NCBI GenBank assembly: GCA_014058105.1
Contig: JACGCM010002789.1
Coordinates: 372,001-436,000 of the forward strand
DNA from: Kingdonia uniflora
Taxonomy: Eukaryota; Streptophyta; Magnoliopsida; Ranunculales; Circaeasteraceae
Length of the DNA stretch: 64,000 nt
Direction: 5' to 3'
The position numbers were made by a program, and so were the translations under genes. Every line of letters starts with the position of its first letter. Within the stretch, counting starts at the first letter, position 1. Of this stretch, positions 44,600 to 55,879 are shown piece by piece. The notes under the pieces were generated by a model, which searched no databases, had not been told where the DNA came from, and saw only the letters and a program-made list of their open reading frames with translations.

Positions 44600-45560
44600 G
44601 GCATCTGCATGTCTATTTTCTCATCAAGGGTAATGAGTAATTGTAGATTTTTCGGGGAATCGGTCCATGCGCTGTCGCAGAATAAGAGCGTAGCCGACCA
44701 TGCGACCGTTAACTTGATTTTCTCCTGTGTAATGTCTCTGAACAAGTTGTGAATTTGTAAAGACTGCAAGTTTGGGAATACCGAGGTCGAGTGCGAGGTC
44801 GAGGCCGTGGATCAAGGCTCCACACTCTACTTCGTTATTAGAACATTTGAAGGTAAGTTTGACAGCTTTCTCTATGCAGTCATTAGTGGGTGTTACCAAG
44901 TCAATACCAATTCCTGAGCCATTAGGTCCTTTTGATCCATCTGTTAATAAATGCCAGCCAGTGAGAGGGTCCCAGGGATCTTCTATTTCCAATTGGTTTT
45001 CTGATAAGTCATCTTCGTGTTCTTCCCAATCGATATCTTCAACCGGGAAGTCAGCTAGAAAGTCTGCTACTGCTTGGCCTTTTGGGATATTTGCATCTTG
45101 AAGGTAATGTCGTGTTCGCCAAGGTATACGGACCACTGTTGCACTCGTTTGAATTTTTCTTTTTTGCAGAGTACCTATCGAAGGGGGTAACTTGTAATAA
45201 TACGGATGGGGTGATCCTGAAGATATGGTTTGAGCTTACGGGCTGGATAGACAAGTGTGAGGAGCAAAAGCTTAAGTTTTGAATATCAAGTTTCTGCGGG
45301 GGTTATAGTTTTGCTGATGAAATATACAGGTTTTTTGATATTGGAATCAAGTCGAATGAGCATTGCACCGATAGAAGTTTCTGTGGCAGCAAGGTATAAA
45401 GAAAGTGTTTCGCCTTCGATAGGGGTGCTGATAATGGGTGGACGGCGAGGATAAGTTTTGTGTTCGAGGAAGGCTTGTACGCACTTAGGGGTCCAGTTGA
45501 TCTCAGGATTATTTTTCTTTATTACTTTGTGGACGCCCTGATCTCGTAAGAGGGAAAAGA
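44600..45560 (-). pseudogene. Element F dual RNase H
   Basis: Ty3-type domain at about 45520-45080: GETLSLYLAATETSIGAMLI, KPVYFISKTITPAE, VQQWSVYLGEHDI. Archaeal-like domain open at 45136-44624: GQAVADFLADFPVEDIDWEE, GWHLLTDGSKGPNGSGIGID (first Asp), CSNNEVECGALIHGLDLALD (Glu), then VFTNSQLVQRHYTGENQVNG where DSQLV would be expected (Asp to Asn). RNA-strand removal during reverse transcription. Confidence 0.8.
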
Positions 45561-46572
45561 GTCAAGCACATCAATCTGAGGATTCAGAAATGAAATGATT
45601 GAGGGCTGATATCCTGCCAACCACTTTTTGGATGTCTTATTTGGTTTGGGGCGAAGGCATGTCTACGAGGGCTCGAATGTGGGTGGGGTCAATCTTTATA
45701 CCACGTTTGCTGATAAGGTGACCCAAGAATTATCTGGAGGACACGCCAAATTGGCACTTGTCTAGGTTGAGTTTCATGTTATATGCACGAAGTATTGAGA
45801 AGATTTCTGTTAGGTCTTGGATATGCAAATTTTTCTGAAGGCTCTTGCATAGCATATCGTCAATATAGACTTTGACAGACTTGCCAAGCAAAGGTTTAAA
45901 CATGGTTGTGACAAGGCCTTGGTAGGTGGCTCCGGCATTTTTAAGGCCGAAGGGCATAACATTGAAACATTAAAGGCCTTGTTTAGTTATAAAGGAAGTT
46001 TTAAGTCTATCTTCAGGGAGGAAAGGTACCTGATTGTAACCTGAAGCCGCATCTATCATGGATAGGCACTCGTGTCCCACAGTAGCATCGAGGAGTGCTA
46101 AAATTTTTGGTAGGGGGAAATTGTCCTTCGGTGTGTTCTTGTTGAGGTCTGTGAAGTCGACGCAGATTCGGATCTTTCCATTCTTCCTAGGAATGACAAA
46201 AATGTTTGATATCCAGTCTGCGTACTTTACTTCTCTGATAAAACCTACAGCTATGAGCGTGTCTACTTCAAGGTTCACTGCATCTCGAAGTCGTGGTGCC
46301 AGGTTACGCATCTTTTGTTTTACTGTTGTGGAATAGGGGATGAGAACGAGGTGATTAAAGGCCAGGTTGGTGTCGACACCAGGCATTTCATGAAATGTCC
46401 AGGCACAGATATCTTTTTTTGCTCGATGAAATTCTGAAAGTTTGAGGCATTCTGACTCATCACGGAAAGTTCCGATGAATGATTCTCGACCAGGACCGTC
46501 GAGTTCGATATAAACAGTGGGTTCAATGGGTGAGGAAGTATCTGTCAAAGTCGATGGGATAGAAAGATGCAT
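45560..46572 (-). pseudogene. Element F reverse transcriptase
   Basis: An open frame 46572-45970 carries DICAWTFHEMPGVDTNLAFN, VKQKMRNLAPRLRDAVNLEV, VGFIREVKYADWISNIFVIP, GKIRICVDFTDLNKNTPKDN, and LSMIDAASGYNQVPFLPEDR. After one stop, 45957-45730 gives MPFGLKNAGATYQGLVTTMF and the catalytic YIDDMLCKS. A second stop precedes FLGHLISKRGIKIDPTHIRA. It is the best-kept RT in the window: only two or three stops over the core. Confidence 0.9.
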
Positions 46573-46639
46573 TGATTACTATAGATGGCTGACAAGTTTT
46601 TGGGTTTGGTCGATCTCTGGGTGCCCGCATGAGTGGGCA

Positions 46640-47090
46640 AGGCGTTGAGAGCCTTTCAGATTCCATGTACCTTCGTGAGTGCTAAAATGGAGGGTTTGAG
46701 GGTAGGTCAAAGGTATGGCTCACATGGCGTGGAGCCAATCGTGTCTGAGTCTACCGTGGTATTCAGACTTCTTGTCAATGACAAGGAAGCTGGTTTGAAG
46801 GGTAATAGGGTCTGTGGTGGCGGGTAGGCTGATACGACCAGCAATGACTTTGGTTGATCTATTGAAACCTTTCAGTTCGATGTTGGTTGCGGTTATGAGG
46901 TCTATTTTCTTCATGGTTTGGATTGTTTTGAGAAAGAGGACATCAGCTGCGCTCCCTGTGTCTATTAGCATTGTATGGAGGATGAGGTTCTTGATCTTAA
47001 TTATGATAACTAATGGCTTAAAATGGGGGAAACGAATGTGTGAAGTGCCACAGTCGATGAAAGAAATACCTTCGGGACGAGGGTGACGGC
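46640..47090 (-). pseudogene. Element F aspartic protease
   Basis: The frame at 46971-46720 begins MLIDTGSAADVLFLKTIQTM with intact DTG, continues TNIELKGFNRSTKVIAGRIS, SFLVIDKKSEYHGRLRHDWL and reaches a stop after LHAM; the C-terminal piece GTWNLKGSQRLAHS follows in frame near 46650. The upstream part VIIIKIKNLILHT is open across the first Met, so the true domain starts earlier. Processes Gag-Pol. Confidence 0.8.
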
Positions 47091-47099
47091 TTGATTATG

Positions 47100-48590
47100 G
47101 CAGAAGGGTAGGGAATTTCTCCTGATAGGTGAGCTTGTAACATTCTTCGATGCGCTTTCATTTCCTCTTGGAATGTCCACTGTCTATGTTGTTGACTTCG
47201 ATAAAATTGACTCTGCAGATGTGCACCACGGCTGGGTCAGTAGTAGGGGTGGATAGAGATTTGAGGTAAGACCCGTCGAGGTAGCTTGGAAGATTAGCAA
47301 TATATTAACGCTATCGTCCTGCTCTGAAGATAAGTTCGAGAGAGCGCTGGAGGACAAAGCCTTTGTTGGTATGGTGACAGTTGTATTTGTGATTGGCATA
47401 GTAAGATTCTCCTGTTCTGACTTCAATTGGTAAAGGGATATGCCAAATGGGGTCTGCCTGTATATTTGGTAGAAGGGTGCTGAGGGGGGCAGTGAATGTA
47501 GACAAAACAGGCTTTGGTCACTTCTGGCGAGCTTCAACGCTGTTATCAATACTGGGGCATTTGTGGCTCTTAATCTCCTGTGAGACAGGAACAATCAGGG
47601 GTTTGAGAGCAGAGTAGGGGTGTTGTCAAGGTTTCCTGAAGTTTGCTGTCTGCGAAGGTTGGCACTGTTTGCGAGATTCTTGGAGTTACTCAAGATCGAT
47701 ATAGCCATTAACCTTCGAGATCATCTCTTCGAGTGTTTTTGGTTTGTGGAGAACTAGGTGTTCTTTTACTCGGCAGTGATCGAGCAGAGCATTCGAATAT
47801 GCCAGGATAGCGTTCGAGCAGTTGAGATTTTCTATTTTCTGGGATTCGTCGAGGAATCTCTTGGTGAAGGCTTCGAGTGTCTCACTACTGGATTTGCTAA
47901 AATTGAATAAAGTGTCTACTCTAACCTCTCTGTCCTTGTTGAAGGCAAGCTGGGTGATGAAAAGTAATAAAAGTTGCTCGAAGCTTCGTATCGATCCATT
48001 TGGGGGGTTGTGGTACCATCGAAGTGGGCTGTCAGGAAAGCTTGTTGGAAATAGGTGACATAACAGGTAGTCAGCCGTAGAGTAGAGGCTCAGGGATTTT
48101 TAGAATTCGAGGATTTAGGATTTAGGGTCTGTGTTACGGTACTTTCTGAGTTTGGGAGTACGGACGTTGGAGGGTATTTCGATAGCCAAAAGTTTGGGGC
48201 AGATCGGATTATTGAGGCGGCCCTAAGAGTTGGTGGCTGGGCTCGCGGTAACGCGAATGACTGGTTATATTTTGTGGTCGAAGTCCTGCTGTGTAACATA
48301 AGAAGGATGAGGGGGAGATTGGTGAATTCGAAGGTTGTGAGGTCGAGTATGCGGTATATATTCAGCACTGCGTTCCCCAAGTCACTCTCGAGCGGGACGG
48401 CGCCTGGGGTGTCTGGTGGAGTGGAGGGTGGCGTCAGAAGAATCTTTTGTGGGGTAGATCCCAAGGTGGTTAGAGCCGTTTGGCGCTCCTCTGTCAGAGT
48501 GACTTGTGGGGATAATAAAGCAATTTGGGCAGCTACTCCGTTAATAGAGTTGCCCGCTTGGGTTGAGATGGAATGGCGTGTAGTTGCCAT
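47100..48590 (-). pseudogene. Element F gag
   Basis: ATG at 48590 opens 166 residues of Ser/Thr/Pro-rich N-terminus. In a shifted frame the capsid region reads RWYHNPPNGSIRSFEQLLLL, FNKDREVRVDTLFNFSKSSS, ETLEAFTKRFLDESQKIENL and MISKVNGYIDLE (48010-47710). The zinc-binding tail is near 47400 (YYANHKYNCHHTNK with degraded Cys). Particle-forming protein; at least two frameshifts. Plus-strand frames over it are shadows. Confidence 0.75.
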
Positions 48591-48659
48591 TTTAAGAGGA
48601 GCAGTAAATTGTTGAAAAATAAATGGAGGAGAAAAGGAAAAATGATTGGTAGGGTTGGA

Positions 48660-48677
48660 AGTACAAACGACGCCAAT
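48660..48677 (-). other. Element F primer-binding site
   Basis: Minus strand AATTGGCGTCGTTTGTAC abutting the 5' LTR. Compare A's TTTGGTGCTGTCTGTGGG: same place, same framework. Confidence 0.65.
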
Positions 48678-49399
48678 TGCAGGGGCCTAACTTCGTTTAG
48701 AGGTGAAGTTGGCTCTTATAGCGTAGAATCAATCTACAATCAAAGGGATTCAAGAAAATTATTTAAAGTAAGAACTTACTAAAGACGAATACTTGCGTAG
48801 AGGCCCGAATGTGACACTCTACGACCTCCGATGAGGATTTTTAAGAAAGATTATATTACTGATGAGTAACGAGAGGGTTTAAATACATTATGCACAGAGG
48901 GGTCAAAGGTAAAATGTAAGGGGCGGGAAATGATTTTTCTAACCTTCACTTGGTTTCCCCTCTTCTCTATTTATAGAGTGATAGGAAGCTGTGTTACCAA
49001 GTGTGGGTCAAGATTACATAATTTCTGTCAGGAAATCCCAGTGGGATATGGGTGCCGGTCCTGTTTGTACTGTCACTGTAACAGCTGTCTGATGTGTCTC
49101 TGTACTTCAGCACTGTGGCGGAGTGGTCGGCCTGTCACTAGAGTTGTAAAGACCAATCATTGCGACGGCTTGTCTGATGAGCTGGCTGTCTGTCTTGTCA
49201 TACTTCGACCATGTGTAGATATGGTCGAAGAATTTCTATTGCGATGTGTTAATCCATCCTCGAGGCTTTGTCTTGTGTCGAAGCTTCGGATTCAGGGGAT
49301 CTTTGGGAAGTTTATTTTAGGGATTGAGTAGGCTTCGATACATTCGTGTAGACTGTGAAGTGGGCTTCGACTGTTGAAGGCTGAGTGTAGGCTACTACA
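48678..49399 (-). repeat. Element F 5' LTR
   Basis: Plus strand TGCAGGGGCCTAAC...GTAGGCTACTACA, collinear with 39776-40496; TATA motif near 48968. Right target duplication GTAAG follows at 49400. Confidence 0.9.
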
Positions 49400-49649
49400 G
49401 TAAGTGGTGGAGATAAACAATCTATATGCGTACACAAGAACGAATTTAGAAGAGGTGGTAGCTGAGCGTGAAAGACTAGGGTGCCACCTTGTGTCAAAAG
49501 GATATTCCGAGGTTGTGGTGGATATAATTTGGGCAGACACCTACATGGAGGTGGAGGAAAATGAAGAGATTGAAGATGTTGTTATTGGGGTTGTAGATGG
49601 GTTGGTTGGTTTGTCTCCTCAGGCAGTAAAAGACAACCAAGGGGATGAC
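49400..49649 (+). pseudogene. Element C large antisense gene, 3' part resuming after F
   Basis: VVEINNLYAYTRTNLEEVVA, ERERLGCHLVSKGYSEVVVD, IIWADTYMEVEENEEIEDVV and GLSPQAVKDNQGDD: a coiled-coil and acidic tail. The frame continues from 39775 across F once one GTAAG is discounted. It is cut by the E LTR at 49650; the listed frame beyond that point is LTR sequence. Confidence 0.7.
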
Positions 49650-50205
49650 TATAGGGACTTATCCCACATTCTCACTCATAATCGAGCTCACGAAGTTCGA
49701 ATTAGCTCCATCTCTGGCTCATGCAATTTTAATACTTAACACTCAAGTCCATCATCCCAACCTTCCCTACGACCTACTCAAGAACATGGGTCGAGCTAAA
49801 CCCGAAAAACATTATCCAGTCAAAGAAACCTGTCTCCCACGAACTCGTCAGTTATTCAGTCAAACGCCACTAACCACATAATTCGGAAAACGTGTTCTAG
49901 CACGATGAAGAACTGTGGAGAAGCCTATAAAAAGAAAAAATTCCAGAAAAGACAGGAACCAGCTAAATAACTCAAACTTCTTATTTACGAGATTAAAAGC
50001 ATTTTTATATTCTAAAGATCACTTGTAATAAAGATATCCACTCTAAGCAATAAATATACTGTTACAAAAATCTTCCATGCGAGGTTGTGGTTTTGTACCA
50101 ATTCAAAGGTTTTCCACGCTAAAAACACCTGTTTCTATTTCTTACTTTCTATTAGAATATTGTTACAGGTTCATCGATGTGATAGCTAATTCCAAATCAT
50201 AGAGT
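49650..50205 (+). repeat. Element E 5' LTR, 3' end deleted
   Basis: TATAGGGACTTATCC is aligned with the start of the C LTR (TGTAAGGGCC). Shared blocks include GGTCGAGCT, TTCCAGAAAAGACA and TTTTCCACGCTAAA; CCTATAAAAAG near 49928 is the likely TATA box. Homology to the C LTR fades near 50205, where pol linker sequence begins directly. Confidence 0.75.
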
Positions 50206-51180
50206 ACACTGACATCGATGGGCCTAGCAAAGGTATTTGTATTGGTACCCAGCTTGTCCCTCAAGTTAATGGCACTCTCATATATTTTTATAGATGAATC
50301 GACATATCTTCGCTTGGATTTCTTAAGAAATGCCAGGAGTTGACCCTTACAAGGCGTGTCACAAATTGAGTATTAACGACAAAGCCACGGTAGTCAAACA
50401 AAAATAAGGAAGGCTCTCACCACATCTCATAGATGAAGTCAACAATAAAATCGATTAGTTAGCCGAAGTCGGATTCATTCGAGAAGCAAAGTACCCGGAT
50501 TGGATCTCTAACATTGTCACAGTTCCAAAGAAGAATTAGAAAGTTTAAATTTATGTAGATTTTACAGATCTAAACAAATATACGCCAAATGACAGTTTTC
50601 CCATCCAATCATTTATCAAATCGTTAATTCTACAGCAGGTCAAGAGCTACTATTAATGATGGATGCTACTTTGGAATACAACCATATACCCCTCTTAGAT
50701 GAAGATAAGAAAATTACTACTTTTATCACTAAAAGAGGGCTCTACTGTTACAAACTCATGCCTTTCAGACTAAAAAATATTGGAGCAACTTATCAAAGGT
50801 TAATGAAAACAATCTATAAAGAATAGTTAGGGAAAATTGTTGATGTATACATCAATGATCTACTCTGCAAAAGCTTGCAGAAGAAGGATCATATCATAGA
50901 TTTCAATATAGTCTTCAGCATATTACGATCATACCAGATGTAGCTCAATCTTGATAAATGTTAATTCGGAGTATACTCTGGAAAGTTCCTTGGATATCTC
51001 ATCAGCAAGAAAGGAATCTAGGCTGATCCAGATCAGATTCGAGTTCTAAATAATATGTCGTCCCCATAAACAAAGAAAGATGTATTGAAGCTCAATGGCA
51101 AGATTGCAGCAATCAACAGATTTCTCTCAAAGACTTTAGATCGATGTTGATGGTTATTCTAGTTACTTCGAGGATATACC
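50206..51180 (+). pseudogene. Element E reverse transcriptase (no gag or protease upstream)
   Basis: Starts in the protease-RT linker (YTDIDGPSKGICIGTQLVPQ), then IFAWIS-stop-EMPGVDPYKACHKL, LAEVGFIREAKYPDWISNIV, TVPKKN-stop-KVxIYVDFTDLNKY. Catalytic region DVYINDLLCKSLQ: the YIDD box is now YIND. GKFLGYLISKKGI follows at 50980. Many stops. The LTR-to-linker junction shows that gag, protease and the primer site were deleted as one block. Confidence 0.8.
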
Positions 51181-51189
51181 AAAAGTGGC

Positions 51190-52190
51190 AAAGTTAAACC
51201 AAATGAAGAGATTGAATGGATAGAGGAATGTAAAGTAGCTTTTCAAGACCTTAAAAATCTATTTTAGAAAATCTCCTATAATGAATACCCCAGCAGACAA
51301 TGAGGAAGTGATCATCTATCTTGCAGTTATTGATAATTATCTCTGCTCCATTCTCCTTCACCTTGACGGGAAAATTGAGAAGCTAATGTAGTTTATCAAC
51401 AAGTCTCTCACACCGGTGGAAATTAGATACTCCAAGATCGAACGACTCCCCCTAACCCTCATTTAAAAATTCTAGAAATTCAAGTACTAATTCAAGCTCA
51501 TTCAGTCAGAGTCATGACTTACTACTCACTTCAAGAAGTTTTATAAGAAAAAGAAAATCCAATGATAGTACAACAGTGGTCAGTAAGTTTGGGAGAGCAC
51601 AATATCAAATTATAACAGCAAACTTCAAAAAAAGCTCAAGCAGTAGCTGTTTTTCAAGAAGATTTCCCAGTAGAAAATCCAGATTGGGAAAAGCACAATC
51701 CTGATGTCACAGAAGAACTTGCAGAAGATCCACCTGTAAAGCCCTTCGACGAACAAGCTGAATGGGTTACACGAAAGAGGTGGAGACTTCTTACAGGTGG
51801 ATTAGCATGACACACAGGGCCAGGTCGAAATTGTACTGATTTCTCCCTCAAATTACAAAATTGAAAAATCCATAGACCTTAATTTTGAAGCCTCCAACAA
51901 CGTCACTGAGTATGATGCATTAATCCATGGCCTCGACATGGCATTAGAGATTGGTGTTCCCAAACTATTAGTTTATATAAACTCATTGCTGATTGTACAT
52001 CACTACTCTGAGCAATACAAGAAGAATGGAAAAATGATCGACAATGCGGCCTTGGTCGCTGACAGAATGAGCAGATTCAATACAACCACATTTCATTATT
52101 TACCTCGTAAGGAGAATCAACAGGCTAATTCCTTGGCATATTTAGCTAGGGTATTAGGTATAGATGCAAGATACCTACAAATTTAAGTAA
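51190..52190 (+). pseudogene. Element E dual RNase H
   Basis: Ty3-type pieces: EEVIIYLAVIDNYLCSILLH, KSLTPVEIRYSKIERLPLTL (51300-51460) and KAQAVAVFQEDFPVENPDWE. Archaeal-like domain: RWRLLTGGLA where TDGSA is expected (first Asp lost), LNFEASNNVTEYDALIHGLD (Glu kept), MALEIGVPKLLVYINSLLIV and MIDNAALVADRMSRFNTTTF (open 51938-52186). Inactive. Confidence 0.75.
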
Positions 52191-52379
52191 TTTTAACCTC
52201 CAATATTGATCTCTTAATGGAATGCATGATCAATAATGGGGGTGATGAAGAGGAGGTGTACGAATAGAGGAAGCCTTTTATCGTATATCTCGGAACTGAT
52301 AACAAATGTGATGGGCCCCTTCTGGATGATCTAAAAGAGCATAAACAATTAATTGAAAACTCCAAGAATTATACAATTT

Positions 52380-53500
52380 AGAAAGGCATCAACCTCTACA
52401 GGTGATCAGTCATTGGACCATACCTGAAGTTCCTCTCAAGATAATAAGCAGATGGAATGCTCAAGGATCTACATGAAGGGACCTTGTGGCCCCCATACCA
52501 CAGGTCGATCACTCACAAATAGAGCTATTACATAAGGAATATTCTGGCCTAGTATGAAAAATAGGCCGATGAGTATTCACAAAAATACGATGCGTACCAA
52601 CGACATGGTCATCAAATATGAACTCCTGCACTTGAGCTCTATACTAGCAAAGTATTCAGGCCTTTCTAAAGGTGACACTCGATCTAGTGGGAGAATTCCC
52701 AATCACACCGGGTAACTGCAAGTTCTTACTCGTAAAAACATATTACTTTATGAAGTATGTTGAAGCAATTCCTCTTTGTCAAACTGGAGAAGAAGAAGAC
52801 ATCTCATTTATCTATGAGTATATCATAACACGATTTGGTTGTCCCCACCTAATTCGGATCGATAACAGACCACAATTTGTTGGAGAAAAAGTAGTGGTAT
52901 TCCTCAACAAACACAAGATTGCTCATTAATCATCCAATACTTATTACCCCCAAGGCAATGGGCAGGCCAAAATCACGAACAAAACGATCGTTAATGGAAT
53001 AAAGAAAAGACTCAAATCAGGGAAGAAAGGAACTTAGATACGAGAGCTGCCTCATGTTTCGTGGGCATACTGCATTACACCGAGATAGTCCACCTGATGT
53101 TCCCCTTTTCTTTTTGCTTATGGAATAGAAACCGTCGTCCCAACAGAATATCATCATCTCGTCAAAGATCACGAGCAAACTGATGAGGAGAATGAATTTG
53201 AGTTAGGCTATAACTTGAACTGGATCGATGAAATACAAGCCTGAGTAGTGGCCAACCTGGGTTGCTATCATCAGATACTAGCCAACTCATATAACAAAAA
53301 TATTCACAGTCGTGAGTTCTAAATCGATGACCTAGTCCTCCGTGAGATTCCTAAAAGTAGAAAATAGCTGAACGCTGGGAAGCTCACAGAGAATTGGGAA
53401 GATCAATTGTGGTGGGATAAACTGGCCCCAGATCTTTCTACCCCTTAACAAAGTACAGAGATCAAATACCAAGCCCGTGGAGCACTATAAGATTGAAATA
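52380..53500 (+). pseudogene. Element E integrase
   Basis: Degraded zinc finger (YDAYQRHGHQI, Cys lost, 52590). Core TLDLVGEFPITPGNCKFLLV (first Asp), TYYFMKYVEAIPLCQTGEEE, IITRFGCPHLIRIDNRPQFV (second Asp), then NGQAKITNKTIVNGIKKRLK where the catalytic Glu has become Lys. RSTGCSPFLFAYGIETVVP-like sequence, ANLGCYHQILANSYNKNIHS and the PRGAL end near 53490 complete it. Open frame 52672-52929. Confidence 0.8.
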
Positions 53501-53827
53501 ATATTATCGTTAAATCACTTATGTTCCAAGCACAGGATACATCTACTATTATTCTTTACATTACAAAAGTGAGATTACGATCTCTAACATTATATACATT
53601 CTTTTCTACTCAATGAAAATTTTCAAGTTTTTTCTCATATTACTCTCTACAATTATATATAGTTCTCTACTAAATCTGAAAGTTAATAAATCTCAAAGAT
53701 TAAAACAAAGGTAAAACATGCTTTCAATCGATACACATCTATTATCTCCTAAATCTCAAAGGTTAAAGGAAAGAAACATTGATAGTTCACACGTTAGTTT
53801 TTCGCACACAAATCGAGCTCAACTACC
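53501..53827. other. Element E spacer after integrase
   Basis: AT-rich, no gene. Weak internal repetition (AAATCTCAAAG-TTAAA twice near 53690 and 53750). It ends at CTACC, the target duplication of D. Confidence 0.4.
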
Positions 53828-54499
53828 TGTAATAGCCTGCTTTCCAAAAGGATAATCTTTACCAATAATTTTGTAAGGATTATGTAATGAGAAATGTAAA
53901 CTTACTGAATTTTATGTGGAAACTCAGTACAGTCTGAGAAAAACCAGGACCTTGAGGAAGGTTTAAATGAAAAATCCAATAGGTTGCTAGTTATTACAAT
54001 TCACTGTTTGGTAAGATAGTTAGGATGAATGTATAACTAAGTTGAGGTTCTAAATAATAACTCATTCTTTGCCTGTATTTATAGTAGATACAAACAATTT
54101 ATACAAAGAAAAACTATTTCCTATTTTGGGGGTAGTGTGCGAACTTCACGGATCTTCCAACAGTTCTTATTTGGACAAGCATAATGGCTACTTTAAGTAG
54201 GTCAAGAACTGTGGTCGCAGGCATGACATCTTCTCGAATGATAGAATGTCTTCGACTTTGATCCGTCAGCTTCTTCTTATCGAATAAGGGAAATATGCTA
54301 CTACAAACATTTTTCTATTTTGGGGGTAGTTGGCAAACTTTGCAAATCTTCTAATGACTCTTAATTGACAAAGCATAACGACTACTTTTAGTAGGTCAAG
54401 AACTGTAGTCGCAGACATTACATCTTCTCAAATGATGTAATGTCTTCGACTACGGTCCGTTGGCTTCTTCTTGTCGAATATGGAAAATATGCTACTACA
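53828..54499 (-). repeat. Element D 3' LTR with 194-bp internal duplication
   Basis: Plus strand TGTAATAGCCTG...ATGCTACTACA. The block starting CTATTTTGGGGGTAG occurs at 54121 and 54315. TATA motif (minus strand TATAAATAC) near 54077. Confidence 0.88.
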
Positions 54500-54730
54500 A
54501 TCACCCTATTCATTATATAATTACTTGTTGTGTCGAGAAGAATGTCAGAATGTGAAACAGTTGTCGAATATTCATAGAAGTCTGTGTACTGTCATTTTCG
54601 AGGCAAAAGTCAAATGAATTTGGTAATTTTTTTCCCGAGGAGCATTTATGGTAGAATATTGGACTTCCTAATTTGTCGAAGGTTGGGTTTTAAATAGAAG
54701 GAGACAAAAGGAGTTACTTTTGCCAGAATA

Positions 54731-55300
54731 TTGATAGATTTGATAGATGAAAATAAGAAGTTGGAGGTGAGGCTTAAAAAGTACAAACTGGAGGCTGGGA
54801 AGGTGAAAGAGGTTGTTCTTTGCGAGACGAGGAAAACTTGGGGGAAAATGGCCCAGGGGATAAGGGCCGACCTCGCGAAGGATAGAGAGGAGGCGTTGTC
54901 TTTTCAAAAAGTAAATTTTGAAAATGATGTTCACGAACAGATTACATCCTCTCGGTGGGCAATGTACATGGAGCATGGAAAGATCTTGGAGGAGGTGAGG
55001 GTTTAACTTATTCATGAGAACCTTGACGCAAGAAAGAAGATGAAGGCTTATTTTGTGAGACAGTTCGACGAGATGGAAGAGAGAAAAGATTTGTACAAGA
55101 AGTTAGCTGTTGCTGGTAACCAATTCTTTCTTGATTTAGACGGGGAGGATGAAGTTCCTAAAGCCTTTGAGGCTCCTATTGGACCTGAGGTTCATGTGAT
55201 TATGATTCCCGAGGGTATTCAATCCAAGGAAATATTAGATGAGCTTACTCCAGGTGTAGATATAAAGATTGATTCTGCCATCTCTCCCCCTGCAGAGTAA
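54731..55300 (+). pseudogene. Element D truncated large antisense gene (coiled-coil end only)
   Basis: ENKKLEVRLKKYKLEAGKVK, ETRKTWGKMAQGIRADLAKD, YMEHGKILEEVRV then stop (55004), LIHENLDARKKMKAYFVRQF, DEMEERKDLYKKLAVAGNQF, and a tail ending SAISPPAE. It aligns with B 32080-32626 through the same residues, including a stop at the same place. The PF04195-like N-terminus and both small antisense genes are gone: the coil starts about 230 bp from the LTR. Confidence 0.65.
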
Positions 55301-55879
55301 ATATTTGATTTGAAAGATGTTTACTTTTAATAAAAGATGTAAAAATGGTTGATGGGATCGGAACAATATTTTGTTATTTCTGGAATGCCTGTTATTGTAT
55401 TTAGAGAATATTTAGAAATTGATATATGCAAAGTTGTTGTTAAAAGTATGCTAAGTGGTGGTATTCGACAAGATCGATAGTTGTAGATAGTAGTAGAGAT
55501 AATATGTTGAATGTTGCTCTAGAGCTTGTATCTGAGATGATTGAAAGAAGGCCATGTAAATGCTCATGAAAAGGAGTAACAAATAATATTCCTCAATGGG
55601 ATACCTGTGTTTTGATTGAAAATGACAAAACATGACATGTTTTGTTTGATTAGTAATAAATGCTAACGAGATCATCGTATAATTGGATAGTGTTTGTCGA
55701 AGATATGAATGTTAGTTGTGATGCATACTTATTAAGTATGTATCGATACTTATTGAAAGTAAAGATAGTAAAGATGAATGTTTGGCAAATGTAATCGAAA
55801 GTAAAGATAGTTTTATTGGAATCATTCGATAGCGGTTACAGTTATTATCTATAGAGAATTTTCAGTTGGGCTGTATTCC
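55301..55879. other. Element D spacer between antisense gene and integrase
   Basis: Non-coding. It retains one copy of the GATGCATACTTATTAAGTAT motif that is tandemly repeated in B. Confidence 0.4.

Larger units (their letters stand above)
39776..49399 (-). mobile_element. Element F: complete 9.6-kb Tat gypsy element nested in C
   Basis: LTRs 39776-40496 and 48678-49399 (721 and 722 bp), perfect GTAAG target duplication, PPT and PBS in place, all sense domains on the minus strand in long open segments, degraded antisense genes on the plus strand, and a 193-bp tandem array. The catalytic motifs are better preserved than in A or D, so it is probably younger. Confidence 0.92.
34685..49649 (-). 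mobile_element. Element C: minus-strand Tat element, split by F and broken by E
   Basis: Runs 34685-39775 and resumes at 49400-49649 after nested F. It contains the 3' LTR and plus-strand antisense genes only; E interrupts it at 49650, so its pol and 5' LTR lie outside the window. Removing F restores one continuous antisense coiled-coil frame, which confirms the order of insertion. Confidence 0.85.

Noticed and set aside
48274..48615. 113-residue plus-strand open frame
   Set aside because: Exact complement of the F gag N-terminus; a shadow.
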